In this document: in pieces, positions 1-6,646 of the stretch
How positions within the stretch are numbered: position 1 is the stretch's first letter
How the letters are laid out: each line of letters opens with the position of its first letter
Made by a program: the position numbers and the translations under genes
Assembly (NCBI GenBank): GCA_937905985.1
Contig: CALCWC010000033.1
Location: 1-19,046 of the forward strand
Source of the DNA: an uncultured Verrucomicrobiales bacterium
GTDB lineage: Bacteria > Verrucomicrobiota > Verrucomicrobiia > Verrucomicrobiales > Akkermansiaceae
DNA length: 19,046 bases
Direction of reading: 5' to 3'
Notes under the pieces: generated by a model
Told to the model about the DNA's origin: nothing
The model's input: the letters and a program-made list of their open reading frames with translations, nothing else
Database searches by the model: none

Positions 1-114
1 GTGACTTGGGGTGTGACTTGGGGTGTGACTTGGGGTGTGACTTGGGGTGTGACTTGGGGTGTGACTTGGGGTGTGACTTGGGGTGTGACTTGGGGTGTGA
101 CTTGGGGTGTGACT
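1..114. repeat. 12-bp tandem repeat (minisatellite), 9 full copies plus a half copy
   Basis: The unit gtgacttggggt occurs nine times without a mismatch at 1-108, followed by gtgact at 109-114. Read on the minus strand it encodes Thr-Pro-Ser-His inside the AlbA_2-type gene. The unit is four codons long, so copy-number change keeps the frame. The array touches the window edge, so the true copy number is unknown. Confidence 0.97.
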
Positions 115-1299
115 TTCTTGGAGGCGGATGGTGAGGTTGACAAATCCGTGGGCGCATTCAATTTCAGGCGCGGGCATATCTTGCTCCGCGCAACTTTTAA
201 CGAGCAGACCAATACCGCGCCCCCAAGACTCCATGGTTCCGCGACGGTAGAAAACATTGGCAATGGTTGGATTGGCCGGGAGAGAACCGTAGCTCTCGTT
301 CATGAAATCCCGCCATGAAAGCCCGAATGGAAACGAGCCTGGGTTTTGGAAAACAATGCGGTCATCGTATATTGCCAAGCTGGGAGTAGCGTTTTCCGCA
401 TTCCAAGCGCGGTGGCATAGCATGTTGACCGCCGCCTCCTTAATGGCCTCATAGGGGACGGACAGGCGGTCATCCCGGAACTTGGAATCCATCCTTCCCG
501 CGAGGTTCAAGTGCTTCAAGCAGAAAGCGACAACGGCATCATATTGCATGAAAAGGTTACCCTCGCACACGGTTTGATCACGGAAGACGCGCTTGTCTGT
601 TCCCTCGAAACGAGCTAGGCGTACCTTGCACTGGGGATGGAAAGCGGCGGGATCTTTACCGAACAATACCACAGCAGCGTTTAGAAGCACGCCGTCCTTG
701 CGTGCCACACCGAGCTTTTGCATGATTTGCAACGGTTGGCGCAGGGTCATGGCAGATGCCGGGATGCGGTGGTTCGCCATGCCATCCTGCAGGGTTTGAA
801 AGAGCAGCTCGGTATCTATGTCGTGGACGGATAGTTCCGGATTGGGCATGTTTTCCCAGCTGAAGCGGCGGGGATTGCTCAATTTCAACCTTTCCTCGTA
901 AAGCTGGCGCGGCATGGGAGCCGTGGTGTTTTCCACCTTGTAATAGGAGCGGCCATCGTAGGAATAAGGCCCGTTCTTGAAATTGGCTGCATCAAAGAAG
1001 AGCGCAATCACGAACGAGCCCGGTTTCTCGTCTAGCTCCACGTACTGCGCCTCCACGTCAACCGCAGGATCTATCTTGCGTAATTCTTTCGCGATTTCCT
1101 GACGTGTGGTGTCCGATACGCTTTGCCCTGCGACACGCATGTTAGGCGAGATGCCGAAAAGGAGCCAGCCGCCATCTGAATTCAAAAAGGCGCAAGCGCT
1201 TTCCATGCCCTTGCGAAGCTCACCGGTCGTCTTCTTGACCTCCAGGGTGGAAGATTCTCCCCCGGCAATCATCTTTTTGATTTCTTGGATGCTAATCAT
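1..1299 (-). CDS. AlbA_2/Schlafen-type ATP-binding protein, RecG-like C-terminus (3' truncated by window edge)
   Basis: The open frame starts at ATG 1299-1297 and runs 433 codons off the left edge with no stop. Residues ~10-130 match the AlbA_2 (Schlafen-type) domain: a TLEVKK strand, then ACAFLNSDGGWLLFGI. Residues ~285-395 look like the C-terminal ATPase-like part of 'ATP-dependent DNA helicase RecG-related' proteins, with AAVNMLCHRAW and ESWGRGIGLL. From residue 396 the protein becomes SH followed by nine TPSH units, encoded by a 12-bp tandem repeat. In this family such a Thr/Pro-rich linker usually leads to a C-terminal winged helix, which would lie outside the window. The family is commonly annotated as a putative transcriptional regulator or accessory nucleic-acid-linked ATPase; its substrate is unknown. 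It has its own promoter at 1324-1351. I am confident of the family but not of the role. Confidence 0.85.
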   Translation of the reverse strand, partial: MISIQEIKKMIAGGESSTLEVKKTTGELRKGMESACAFLNSDGGWLLFGISPNMRVAGQSVSDTTRQEIAKELRKIDPAVDVEAQYVELDEKPGSFVIALFFDAANFKNGPYSYDGRSYYKVENTTAPMPRQLYEERLKLSNPRRFSWENMPNPELSVHDIDTELLFQTLQDGMANHRIPASAMTLRQPLQIMQKLGVARKDGVLLNAAVVLFGKDPAAFHPQCKVRLARFEGTDKRVFRDQTVCEGNLFMQYDAVVAFCLKHLNLAGRMDSKFRDDRLSVPYEAIKEAAVNMLCHRAWNAENATPSLAIYDDRIVFQNPGSFPFGLSWRDFMNESYGSLPANPTIANVFYRRGTMESWGRGIGLLVKSCAEQDMPAPEIECAHGFVNLTIRLQESHTPSHTPSHTPSHTPSHTPSHTPSHTPSHTPSHTPSH

Positions 1300-1323
1300 G
1301 CTGCAATGCAGATTATTTGCCGC

Positions 1324-1351
1324 ATTATACCATCTGGAGAAGCAATGGCAA
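1324..1351 (-). promoter_or_regulatory. Promoter of the AlbA_2-type gene
   Basis: On the minus strand a -35 TTGCCA (1351-1346) is followed after 16 bp by a perfect -10 TATAAT (1329-1324). The ATG lies 24 nt downstream of the -10. It sits just beyond the tRNA terminator, so the gene is probably transcribed independently of the tRNAs. Confidence 0.75.
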
Positions 1352-1378
1352 GCTGCTTTTGGGCTGGGAGGGCAAAGG

Positions 1379-1410
1379 AAAACCGCCCGGCTCCGAAAGG
1401 AACAGGGCGG
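1379..1410 (-). terminator. Terminator after tRNA-Val
   Basis: On the minus strand CCGCCC (1410-1405) pairs with GGGCGG (1388-1383), enclosing a short inner stem, and is followed by TTTT at 1382-1379. It lies 7 nt past the tRNA-Val 3' end and plausibly ends the tRNA transcript. Confidence 0.65.
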
Positions 1411-1416
1411 CTTGAA

Positions 1417-1489
1417 TACGGGGGATAGGACTTGAACCTACGACCTCCACCATGTCAAGGTGTTGCTCTACCAACTGAGCTACCTCCGC
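1417..1489 (-). tRNA. tRNA-Val (anticodon GAC)
   Basis: The 73-nt cloverleaf on the minus strand has acceptor GCGGAGG, D-arm GCTC/GAGC with AGTTGGTA loop, anticodon loop TTGACAT (anticodon GAC, valine), T-arm GTAGG-TTCAAGT-CCTAT, and discriminator A at 1417. The CCA end is not encoded. The acceptor stem has a G-U at 1-72 and an A-C mismatch at 5-68. The anticodon arm closely resembles the valine GAC tRNA I know from E. coli. It lies 6 nt downstream of tRNA-Tyr and is probably processed from the same transcript. Confidence 0.93.
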
Positions 1490-1495
1490 ATGAGC

Positions 1496-1578
1496 TGGGC
1501 AGGGATGGATTCGAACCATCGAAAGCAAACGCTAGCAGATTTACAGTCTGCCCCCTTTGACCGCTCGGGAACCTACCC
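1496..1578 (-). tRNA. tRNA-Tyr (anticodon GTA)
   Basis: This 83-nt class II tRNA on the minus strand has acceptor GGGTAGG pairing with CCTGCCC, anticodon loop CTGTAAA (anticodon GTA), a long variable arm and T-arm GATGG-TTCGAAT-CCATC. CCA is not encoded. The long variable arm and GTA anticodon identify a bacterial tyrosine tRNA. It is first in a two-tRNA operon, with a promoter at 1618-1646. Confidence 0.95.
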
Positions 1579-1617
1579 ATACTGGAGATGCAGGCTGCCG
1601 AAGCAGCGTGCGGCGGC

Positions 1618-1646
1618 AATATACAGGAGAACGCGCGCGCATGCAA
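1618..1646 (-). promoter_or_regulatory. Promoter of the tRNA-Tyr/tRNA-Val operon
   Basis: On the minus strand TTGCAT (1646-1641), a 17-bp spacer and TATATT (1623-1618) precede tRNA-Tyr by 39 nt. Two runs of eight A residues (complement of T runs at 1650-1657 and 1671-1678) lie just upstream and resemble an UP element, as expected for a strong stable-RNA promoter. Confidence 0.75.
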
Positions 1647-1686
1647 GCCTTTTTTTTACTTAAACGCAATTTTTTTTCGCAAGCAC

Positions 1687-1726
1687 AAAAAAACGCCCCG
1701 TTCTGCAAGGTACAGAACGGGGCGTT
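1687..1726 (-). terminator. Strong intrinsic terminator of the skp-lpxD operon
   Basis: A perfect 14-bp inverted repeat (1692-1705 with 1713-1726, 7-nt loop) is followed on the minus strand by a run of seven T residues (complement of 1687-1693). It lies 64 bp past the lpxD stop. Two weaker dyads precede it: GTAGAT/ATCTAC arms at 1773-1778 and 1755-1760, and GCGCGC arms at 1745-1750 and 1736-1741. The 3' end of the mRNA could therefore fold into three successive hairpins. Confidence 0.92.
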
Positions 1727-1789
1727 CAAAAGCCCGCGCGCAATGCGCGCCTCTATCTACAAATTGTCAATCGTAGATGAAGCGAGATT

Positions 1790-2836
1790 TCACGCTTTGC
1801 TGCGCAGTTCCTCCACCTGTTTGCGGAGTTCACGGAGCTCGCGGAGGGCGTCCGGCATGCGGCGCAGGGCGGCGTACTGCTTCATGGCATCCTTGTAGGG
1901 GGAGCAGGGGGCGCCGAAATAGGCCTGGCCGCCGTCCAGGTTGCTGATAGCGCCGGTGCGTGCGGCGAGGATGGCCTGGTCTCCCACGGTAAGGTGGCCG
2001 GCCACGCCCACCTGTGCCGCCAGGGTGACGTACTGGCCAATGTGCGTGCTGCCGGCAATGCCGCTCTGGCTGCACATGACGGTGTGGTTGCCCATGGTGA
2101 CGTTGTGCGCCACCTGCACCAGGTTGTCCAGTTTGCAGCCGTCGCCGATCACTGTTCTGCCGAAGCGAGCGCGGTCAATGGTGGCGTTGGCGCCGATATC
2201 CACATGGTTGCCGATGACAACGATGCCTACCTGGTCGATGGTATCGTAGCATCCGGTTTCCTTGTTGAGGAGGAAGCCGAAGCCATCCGAGCCGATGACG
2301 GCACCGGGCTGCACGGTGACGTGGTGACCGAGGATGCAGCGTTCACGCACCACCACGCGGGCGTGCAGCTTGCAGTGCTCACCCAGCTTGGCGGATTTGC
2401 CGATGACGCAGCCGGGGCCGATGTCGCACCCGTCGCCAATCTCCGCATCCGCCTCCACCACGGCGTTCGGGCCAATGTGCACCTTGTCCGCGTTGAAGCG
2501 CGCGGTGGGGTGTACCACGGCGCCTTCCTCCACGCCCGGAGTGAACACGTTGGCGGCTTTCATGAAGTGGTCCACCAGCGCGTTGAACGCCAGGGAGGGG
2601 TTTTCCACCTCCACCAGTCCCACGCCCTCCGGGTGCTGCGGCAGCGCCGGCGGCACCAGAACCACGCTGGCCTTGGTGGAAAGGAAATCCTTGAAGTATT
2701 TCTCGTTTCCCAGGAAGGAAACGTCACCGGGGCAGGCTTCATCCAAAGAAGCGACTCCGGAGATTTGCACCTCCGGAGCCGTGTTGAGAAGTTTGCCGCC
2801 GGTGAGCTTGAGAACGTCGTCAATCGAGAGGTTCAT
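1790..2836 (-). CDS. lpxD: UDP-3-O-acylglucosamine N-acyltransferase LpxD
   Basis: LpxD adds the second 3-hydroxyacyl chain, from acyl-ACP, to the 2-amino group of UDP-3-O-acyl-glucosamine in cytoplasmic lipid A synthesis. The 348-aa length is normal. Residues 1-100 form the uridine-binding N-terminal domain. Residues ~105-310 are a left-handed beta-helix built of hexapeptide repeats such as IGDGCD and IGNHVD. The conserved GSDGFGF lies at 182-188, and the expected catalytic histidine is His244 in QVAHNV. A C-terminal helix (~315-348) ends the protein, as in E. coli LpxD. It starts 29 nt after the skp stop and should be cotranscribed with skp, an arrangement common in Gram-negative bacteria. 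It is followed by a strong terminator. Confidence 0.97.
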   Translation of the reverse strand: MNLSIDDVLKLTGGKLLNTAPEVQISGVASLDEACPGDVSFLGNEKYFKDFLSTKASVVLVPPALPQHPEGVGLVEVENPSLAFNALVDHFMKAANVFTPGVEEGAVVHPTARFNADKVHIGPNAVVEADAEIGDGCDIGPGCVIGKSAKLGEHCKLHARVVVRERCILGHHVTVQPGAVIGSDGFGFLLNKETGCYDTIDQVGIVVIGNHVDIGANATIDRARFGRTVIGDGCKLDNLVQVAHNVTMGNHTVMCSQSGIAGSTHIGQYVTLAAQVGVAGHLTVGDQAILAARTGAISNLDGGQAYFGAPCSPYKDAMKQYAALRRMPDALRELRELRKQVEELRSKA

Positions 2837-2865
2837 AGCTCGGAAAGCGGGTATCTGTCGTTTGC

Positions 2866-3564
2866 TTATTCCTCGGCAGGAGCGGCTGCAGGGGCGGAAC
2901 CGTCGCCGTACAGGCGCTTCAGCTCGGCCTGCGGGTCAAACCCGGCGGGAGCACCGGCATTGAGCTGCTTGAGCACTTCCGGGGTGATGTCGAAGCTCTT
3001 CTTCATGTACGGATAGACCGGGGTGCCGATGCCGATTTCCGGCTGGGGGGACAGGGCGCCGGAGTCCAGCACCAGGTCGGCACCCACCTTCTCGGCCACG
3101 GTGTTGATGGCGTTCTGCACTTCCTCCATCAGGAGTCGCATCTCACGGTTGCGCAGCTCGCGGAAGGCCACGTTGCGGCGCTGCACGAAGTCCTTGAGCT
3201 CCTGCTCGCGGGCGCGGAACTCGTTCTGCTTGGCGTTGAACTCGGTCTGCAGCTTCTGGCGGGCGGTATCGGAAAGGCTGCCGTCGTTCTTGTCGAGAAT
3301 CTTCTTGGCTTCCTCCTGAAGCTCGCGGAGACGGTCCTCACGGGAGGCGATGTCCTTCTTGATTTCCGCCAGCTGCTTCTGCAGCACGGATTCGGTGTCG
3401 AAACGCTTGTAGAAGAGCGTGTAGAGCTCCTTCACGTTGACCGTGGCAACCTTGAGGTTGGAGCTGGGGGCTGCTGCTGCGGGAGCGGCCGGGGCCTGGG
3501 CTTCAGCAGAAAGAGTAAAAGCGCAAAGCGCAACAACTGCAGTGGTGATGATAGGGAACTTCAT
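2866..3564 (-). CDS. skp: Periplasmic chaperone of the Skp/OmpH family
   Basis: This 232-aa protein has a signal peptide of about 24 residues (MKFPIITTAVVALCAFTLSA, then EAQA as likely signal peptidase I site). An Ala/Pro-rich linker follows, then a short strand, VATVNVKEL, typical of the start of OmpH domains. Residues ~55-150 form a charged, coiled-coil helical hairpin rich in Glu, Lys, Arg and Gln, the tentacle region that holds unfolded outer-membrane proteins. The VGADLVLDSGAL motif near 160-172 closes the OmpH domain. An extra C-terminal tail of about 55 residues makes it longer than E. coli Skp. It lies between the surA-like gene and lpxD, supporting a role in outer-membrane assembly. 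It has its own promoter and a 26-nt space with an AAAGG element before ATG. Confidence 0.9.
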   Translation of the reverse strand: MKFPIITTAVVALCAFTLSAEAQAPAAPAAAAPSSNLKVATVNVKELYTLFYKRFDTESVLQKQLAEIKKDIASREDRLRELQEEAKKILDKNDGSLSDTARQKLQTEFNAKQNEFRAREQELKDFVQRRNVAFRELRNREMRLLMEEVQNAINTVAEKVGADLVLDSGALSPQPEIGIGTPVYPYMKKSFDITPEVLKQLNAGAPAGFDPQAELKRLYGDGSAPAAAPAEE

Positions 3565-3590
3565 AACGGTGTTACCTTTGATGTGCCTTT

Positions 3591-3619
3591 ATTCTAAAAG
3601 TGAGACGCACGCAAGTCAA
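3591..3619 (-). promoter_or_regulatory. Promoter of skp-lpxD
   Basis: On the minus strand TTGACT (3619-3614), a 17-bp spacer and TAGAAT (3596-3591) precede the skp ATG by 26 nt. The -35 lies in the loop of an 11-bp perfect inverted repeat (3604-3614 / 3623-3633), so the promoter may be controlled at this dyad. Confidence 0.8.
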
Positions 3620-3633
3620 GTGTTGCGTGCGTC
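3604..3633. promoter_or_regulatory. 11-bp perfect inverted repeat over the skp -35 region
   Basis: The arm gacgcacgcaa (3604-3614) is the exact reverse complement of ttgcgtgcgtc (3623-3633), with an 8-bp loop. It covers the -35 box and part of the spacer of the skp promoter, so it could be an operator. On the minus strand it is followed by TCACTTTT, so a role as a second surA terminator is also possible. Confidence 0.6.
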
Positions 3634-3643
3634 AAAATTCGTG

Positions 3644-3663
3644 AAAAATGCGGCATGCGCCGC
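3644..3663 (-). terminator. Short hairpin terminator after the surA-like gene
   Basis: On the minus strand GCGGC (3663-3659), loop GCAT, GCCGC (3654-3650) is followed by ATTTTTC. The stem is only 5 bp but GC-pure and begins 6 nt past the stop codon. With the skp promoter just beyond it, it suggests that surA and skp can be transcribed separately. Confidence 0.55.
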
Positions 3664-3668
3664 GCGGT

Positions 3669-4703
3669 TCAGATGAAGGTGCGGATGACGGCGCCGCGGC
3701 GCAGGCGCTCCACCCACTCGCGGTAGCGCTTCTCGCTCTGTTTGCGACGCACGGCATCATCCATCTTCTGGCGCACCTCCGGGTTGCTGAGCGGCGGGGC
3801 GGGGGCCAGGTGCTTGTCGCGCACGCGGACAATGGTGAAGCCGTAGTTGTCTGCCATGGGGCCGAAGATTTGCCCCGGTTCCACGCTGAACACCACGTTG
3901 GCGAAATCCACGGCCAAATCACAGCGCTTGATGCTGGGCCAGCGCCCGCCGTCCTGCGCATGGGCGTCGCGCGAGTAGGTGCGGGCGGCCTCGGCAAAGG
4001 AGATGCTGCCGGAGTCCAGGCGGTTGCGCAGGTCGCACGCAAAGGCGTAGCGTTCCTGCGGAGACTGCTCCGGGTTGTCCTGGTCCATGGCGGGAATGAA
4101 AATCTTGTCGTACTCCACGGCGTCTTGGGTGATGTCGCGGTAGTCGGACTTGGAGGTGTTGTACTCCTCCTGGATTTCATCGGGCGTGGGCGGGATGTCG
4201 CGCTCGTACTTGGAGGCGCGCATGGCCTGCACGGTGACCTCCTTTCGGACGGAGTCGCGGTACTCGCTGAGGCTCATTCCACCCTTGCGCAGGGCTTCCA
4301 GGAAGGCATCGCGGTCGCCGTTGAACCCCATGAGGATGCGGCGGTTGATTTCCTGATCAATCTGGTCCTCCTTCATGAGGTAGCCCTTGGTCTCGAAATC
4401 GCTGAGCACCAGCTCGCGCTCGATGAGGTCGTTGAGCACCTCCTTCTTGGCCTTCACCAGCTCCGAGTTGAAGCGCGGACCCTGCTGCGGGTAGAGCAGG
4501 GAGAGCTCGCGGAAGTAGGGAGCCAGGCGCATGCGGACCTCGCTGGCGGTGATGGGGCGCCCGTTCACGGTGGCGGCAATGCGGTTCACCACGCCGCCCT
4601 GCGGCTCCGGTTGCTGTTCTGACTGCGCACCCGCCGCTTGCGCCGGTGCGGCACAGCTAATCAGCAGGGCGGAAAGGCAAAGGGCTTTGACGGCTGGCTT
4701 CAT
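3669..4703 (-). CDS. SurA-like peptidyl-prolyl cis-trans isomerase (exported or lipoprotein)
   Basis: This 344-aa protein starts at ATG 4703, not at an upstream ATG at 4745. The upstream one lies beyond the promoter -35, and only the downstream start begins with an export signal, MKPAVKALCLSALLISCAAP. Residues ~38-165 match the SurA N-terminal chaperone domain (IAATVNGRPITASEV, EVLNDLIERELVLSDF). Residues ~175-290 match a single parvulin/PpiC domain (QDGGRWPSIKRCDLAVDFANVVF, GQIFGPMADNYGF). E. coli SurA has two parvulin domains; one is common elsewhere. Its neighbours skp and lpxD support folding of outer-membrane proteins in the periplasm. The leader could be cleaved after AQA, or at LISC, which fits a lipobox. 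SurA and PrsA-like proteins are the nearest choices. Confidence 0.85.
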   Translation of the reverse strand: MKPAVKALCLSALLISCAAPAQAAGAQSEQQPEPQGGVVNRIAATVNGRPITASEVRMRLAPYFRELSLLYPQQGPRFNSELVKAKKEVLNDLIERELVLSDFETKGYLMKEDQIDQEINRRILMGFNGDRDAFLEALRKGGMSLSEYRDSVRKEVTVQAMRASKYERDIPPTPDEIQEEYNTSKSDYRDITQDAVEYDKIFIPAMDQDNPEQSPQERYAFACDLRNRLDSGSISFAEAARTYSRDAHAQDGGRWPSIKRCDLAVDFANVVFSVEPGQIFGPMADNYGFTIVRVRDKHLAPAPPLSNPEVRQKMDDAVRRKQSEKRYREWVERLRRGAVIRTFI

Positions 4704-4712
4704 GTTGCGCCC

Positions 4713-4740
4713 ATTGTACCACATGTCCGCCCCGTGGCAA
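4713..4740 (-). promoter_or_regulatory. Promoter of the surA-like gene, near-leaderless
   Basis: On the minus strand TTGCCA (4740-4735), a 16-bp spacer and TACAAT (4718-4713) precede ATG by only 9 nt. The expected transcript would begin about 2-3 nt before ATG, so no Shine-Dalgarno sequence would fit. This also fixes the start at 4703. Confidence 0.75.
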
Positions 4741-4766
4741 CACACTTCTCTGCCATGCGCGCCAAC

Positions 4767-5519
4767 TCAATCCCCGGTGGGGGAGGTGCCGCGGCGCAGG
4801 GCCTCTGCAAAGCTGGCGGGAAGCCCGGTGCGCGCTATCTTGGGGGCGGCGGTTTCTACATCGTAGGCCACGCGGCGCAGGGTGATGCTCGCCGCGCGGT
4901 CGTCTACCAGGGCATAGGCGGCGCGGGGGTCGCCGTCGCGCGGCTGGCCCACGGAACCGGGGTTGACCAGATACCGCGCGGCAGAATCCAAGGGAAGGGT
5001 GAAGGAACCGTCGGCATCGTACTCCACGGGGATGCTCTCCACGGTGCCGCCCCGCATCACGAACGCGGCGGGGCGGTGGGTGTGGCCGAAGATGCATACG
5101 CGCTCCTCCGTGGCGTTCAGCGCGGCGGCGGCATCCTGCGTGCCGGAGATGCGCCCCCAGATGCGCGGGGCGTACGGCGTGGCATGCCAGATGCGGCACC
5201 CGCGGTGCACGGCGGTGAGCGGCAGCGCGTGCAGCCATTCCGCCTGTTCCTCGCTGAGCATGCCGCGCGTGGTGTCTATCATGGAAATGTACATGGGCAC
5301 GCCGAAGACGGCGGGTTTGAACATGGCGGCCTCATGGTTGCCGCGCACGGCGGCGGCCAAGTGCGGTCGCACCAGCTCCAGGCATTCCGAGGGGTTGCCG
5401 TTGAAGCCCACTATGTCGCCCAGGCTCACGGCCTCGTCCACGCCGTGCGCGCGCATATCCGCCAGCACGGCCTGCAGGGCCTCCAGGTTGGCGTGGATGT
5501 CTGAAAGGACGGCGAACAT
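4767..5519 (-). CDS. Calcineurin-like metallophosphoesterase (predicted phosphodiesterase)
   Basis: This 250-aa protein has the full metal-binding set of the calcineurin-like superfamily. These are D7 and H9 in LSDIHAN, D35 in LGDIVG, N61-H62 in RGNHEA, a histidine at 112 (WHATPY), and GHTHRP at 145-150. LVNPGSVGQPRDGDPRAAY near 184-201 is typical of the small cytoplasmic 'predicted phosphoesterase' group. The substrate cannot be told from sequence. The ATG overlaps the obgE stop by one base (TGATG), so translation is coupled; a GTG one codon upstream is an alternative start. AGGAG lies just before the start. No terminator is evident downstream; the surA promoter follows within 30 bp. Confidence 0.88.
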   Translation of the reverse strand: MFAVLSDIHANLEALQAVLADMRAHGVDEAVSLGDIVGFNGNPSECLELVRPHLAAAVRGNHEAAMFKPAVFGVPMYISMIDTTRGMLSEEQAEWLHALPLTAVHRGCRIWHATPYAPRIWGRISGTQDAAAALNATEERVCIFGHTHRPAAFVMRGGTVESIPVEYDADGSFTLPLDSAARYLVNPGSVGQPRDGDPRAAYALVDDRAASITLRRVAYDVETAAPKIARTGLPASFAEALRRGTSPTGD

Positions 5520-6559
5520 CACTCCTGTCCGAGCAGCTGCTGAAGGCGCGACTTGAAGTCCGGTATGCCCTCGCCGAGCGCGGCGGCAATCGGGATGATT
5601 TCCACCTTGGGGAAGCGCTGCTGCAGGATGGCCAGGTTCTCCGCGGCGCAGTCTGCATCCATCTTGTTGGCCACAATCACCCAGGGACGTGTGGCAAGCT
5701 CCTCCGAGTACAGCTTGATTTCCTTGCGCAGCGTCTGGATGGCCTCCACGGGGTCGTGCTCCAGCCCGGTCATGTCCACCACGAACAGTAGCACGTGGCA
5801 GCGCATGATGTGGCGCAGGAACTCATGCCCCAGCCCGCGGTTCTGCGATGCGCCCTCGATGATGCCGGGGATGTCCGCCACAATGGCGCGGGAGTAGTCC
5901 TCGAACTCCACGGTGCCCACAATGGGCTGCAGCGTGGTGAACGGGTAGTCCGCCACCTTGGGCGTGGCGTTGGAGATAGCGGTGAGCAGCGTGCTCTTGC
6001 CGGCGTTCGGGTAGCCCACCAGGCCGGCATCCGCAATGCGGCGCAGCTCCAGGAAGAACACGCCGCTTTCCGCCTCTGTGCCGTACTCGAACTTGATGGG
6101 CGCCTGGTCCGTGGCGGTGCGGAAATGCCAGTTGCCGCGGCCGCCCTTGCCGCCCTGGCACAGGATGAACTTCTGCCCCGGCTCCGTGAGGTCGGCTATC
6201 TGCTCAAGCTCAATGCCTTCGCCCTCCCTCTCCAGCCAGGTGGCTTCCTGCATGGTGGCGGCGTTGCTGCGGTACACGATAGTGCCCTGCGGCACCCTGC
6301 CGATGACGGTCCTGCCGTCCTTGCCGTGCTTGCGGGCGTGCATGCCGGGCATGCCGTCGGTGGCCACTAGCTTGGGGTCGTAGAAGTATGCGCGCAAGTC
6401 GTTGGTGCCGGAGTCCACCTCCAGCACCACGCTGCCGCCGTCCCCGCCGTCCCCGCCGTCGGGGCCGCCGCGTGGCACGAATTTCTCCCGTCGGAAGCTT
6501 GCGAGCCCGTTGCCCCCCTTTCCGGCCTTGGCGAATATTCTGATGTTGTCGACAAACAT
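5519..6559 (-). CDS. obgE: Obg/CgtA family GTPase
   Basis: ObgE is an essential ribosome-associated GTPase acting in 50S assembly and stress responses. Residues 1-158 form the Obg fold, with glycine-rich runs (KAGKGGNG, GGPDGGDGGDGG, GGKGGRGN). The G domain has G1 GYPNAGKST at 182-190, switch I YPFTTL at 205-210, G3 DIPG at 229-232 and G4 NKMD at 298-301. At 346 aa it lacks the OCT extension of some Gram-positive versions, which is normal. A promoter lies 8 nt before ATG. It is cotranscribed and translationally coupled with the metallophosphoesterase, and diverges from the small membrane-protein gene. Confidence 0.97.
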   Translation of the reverse strand: MFVDNIRIFAKAGKGGNGLASFRREKFVPRGGPDGGDGGDGGSVVLEVDSGTNDLRAYFYDPKLVATDGMPGMHARKHGKDGRTVIGRVPQGTIVYRSNAATMQEATWLEREGEGIELEQIADLTEPGQKFILCQGGKGGRGNWHFRTATDQAPIKFEYGTEAESGVFFLELRRIADAGLVGYPNAGKSTLLTAISNATPKVADYPFTTLQPIVGTVEFEDYSRAIVADIPGIIEGASQNRGLGHEFLRHIMRCHVLLFVVDMTGLEHDPVEAIQTLRKEIKLYSEELATRPWVIVANKMDADCAAENLAILQQRFPKVEIIPIAAALGEGIPDFKSRLQQLLGQE

Positions 6560-6567
6560 GCAGGGGC

Positions 6568-6596
6568 AGGATAGTGGAAACTGTTAGGGAAGTCAA
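6568..6596 (-). promoter_or_regulatory. Promoter of obgE, near-leaderless
   Basis: On the minus strand TTGACT (6596-6591), a 17-bp spacer and TATCCT (6573-6568) lie 8 nt before the obgE ATG. The -35 box is only 12 bp from that of the divergent membrane-protein promoter, so polymerases at the two could interfere. Confidence 0.7.
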
Positions 6597-6608
6597 GGGA
6601 AAGTTAGC

Positions 6609-6637
6609 TTGCCAAGGTGCGGTGGGCGCGCTATACT
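6609..6637 (+). promoter_or_regulatory. Promoter of the small membrane-protein gene, near-leaderless
   Basis: TTGCCA (6609-6614), a 17-bp spacer and TATACT (6632-6637) lie 9 nt before ATG 6647. The same -35 hexamer occurs before the surA-like and AlbA_2-type genes. Confidence 0.75.
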
Positions 6638-6646
6638 CCATTCACC

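Noticed and set aside
1..114. CRISPR array
   Set aside because: The 12-bp units are contiguous and identical with no spacers; this is a coding minisatellite.
1496..1578. Integration site at the tRNA genes
   Set aside because: No integrase gene and no direct repeat of a tRNA 3' end was seen in the window.
1325..1729. Short frames over the tRNA region
   Set aside because: They are translations of tRNA genes and flanking DNA; peptides such as EVAQLVEQ are a known artefact of tRNA arms.
1994..3016. Plus-strand open frame of 340 codons
   Set aside because: It is antisense to lpxD and skp; both are well supported on the minus strand.
3648..5504. Plus-strand open frames of 324 and 288 codons
   Set aside because: They are antisense to the surA-like and metallophosphoesterase genes, with no motifs of their own.
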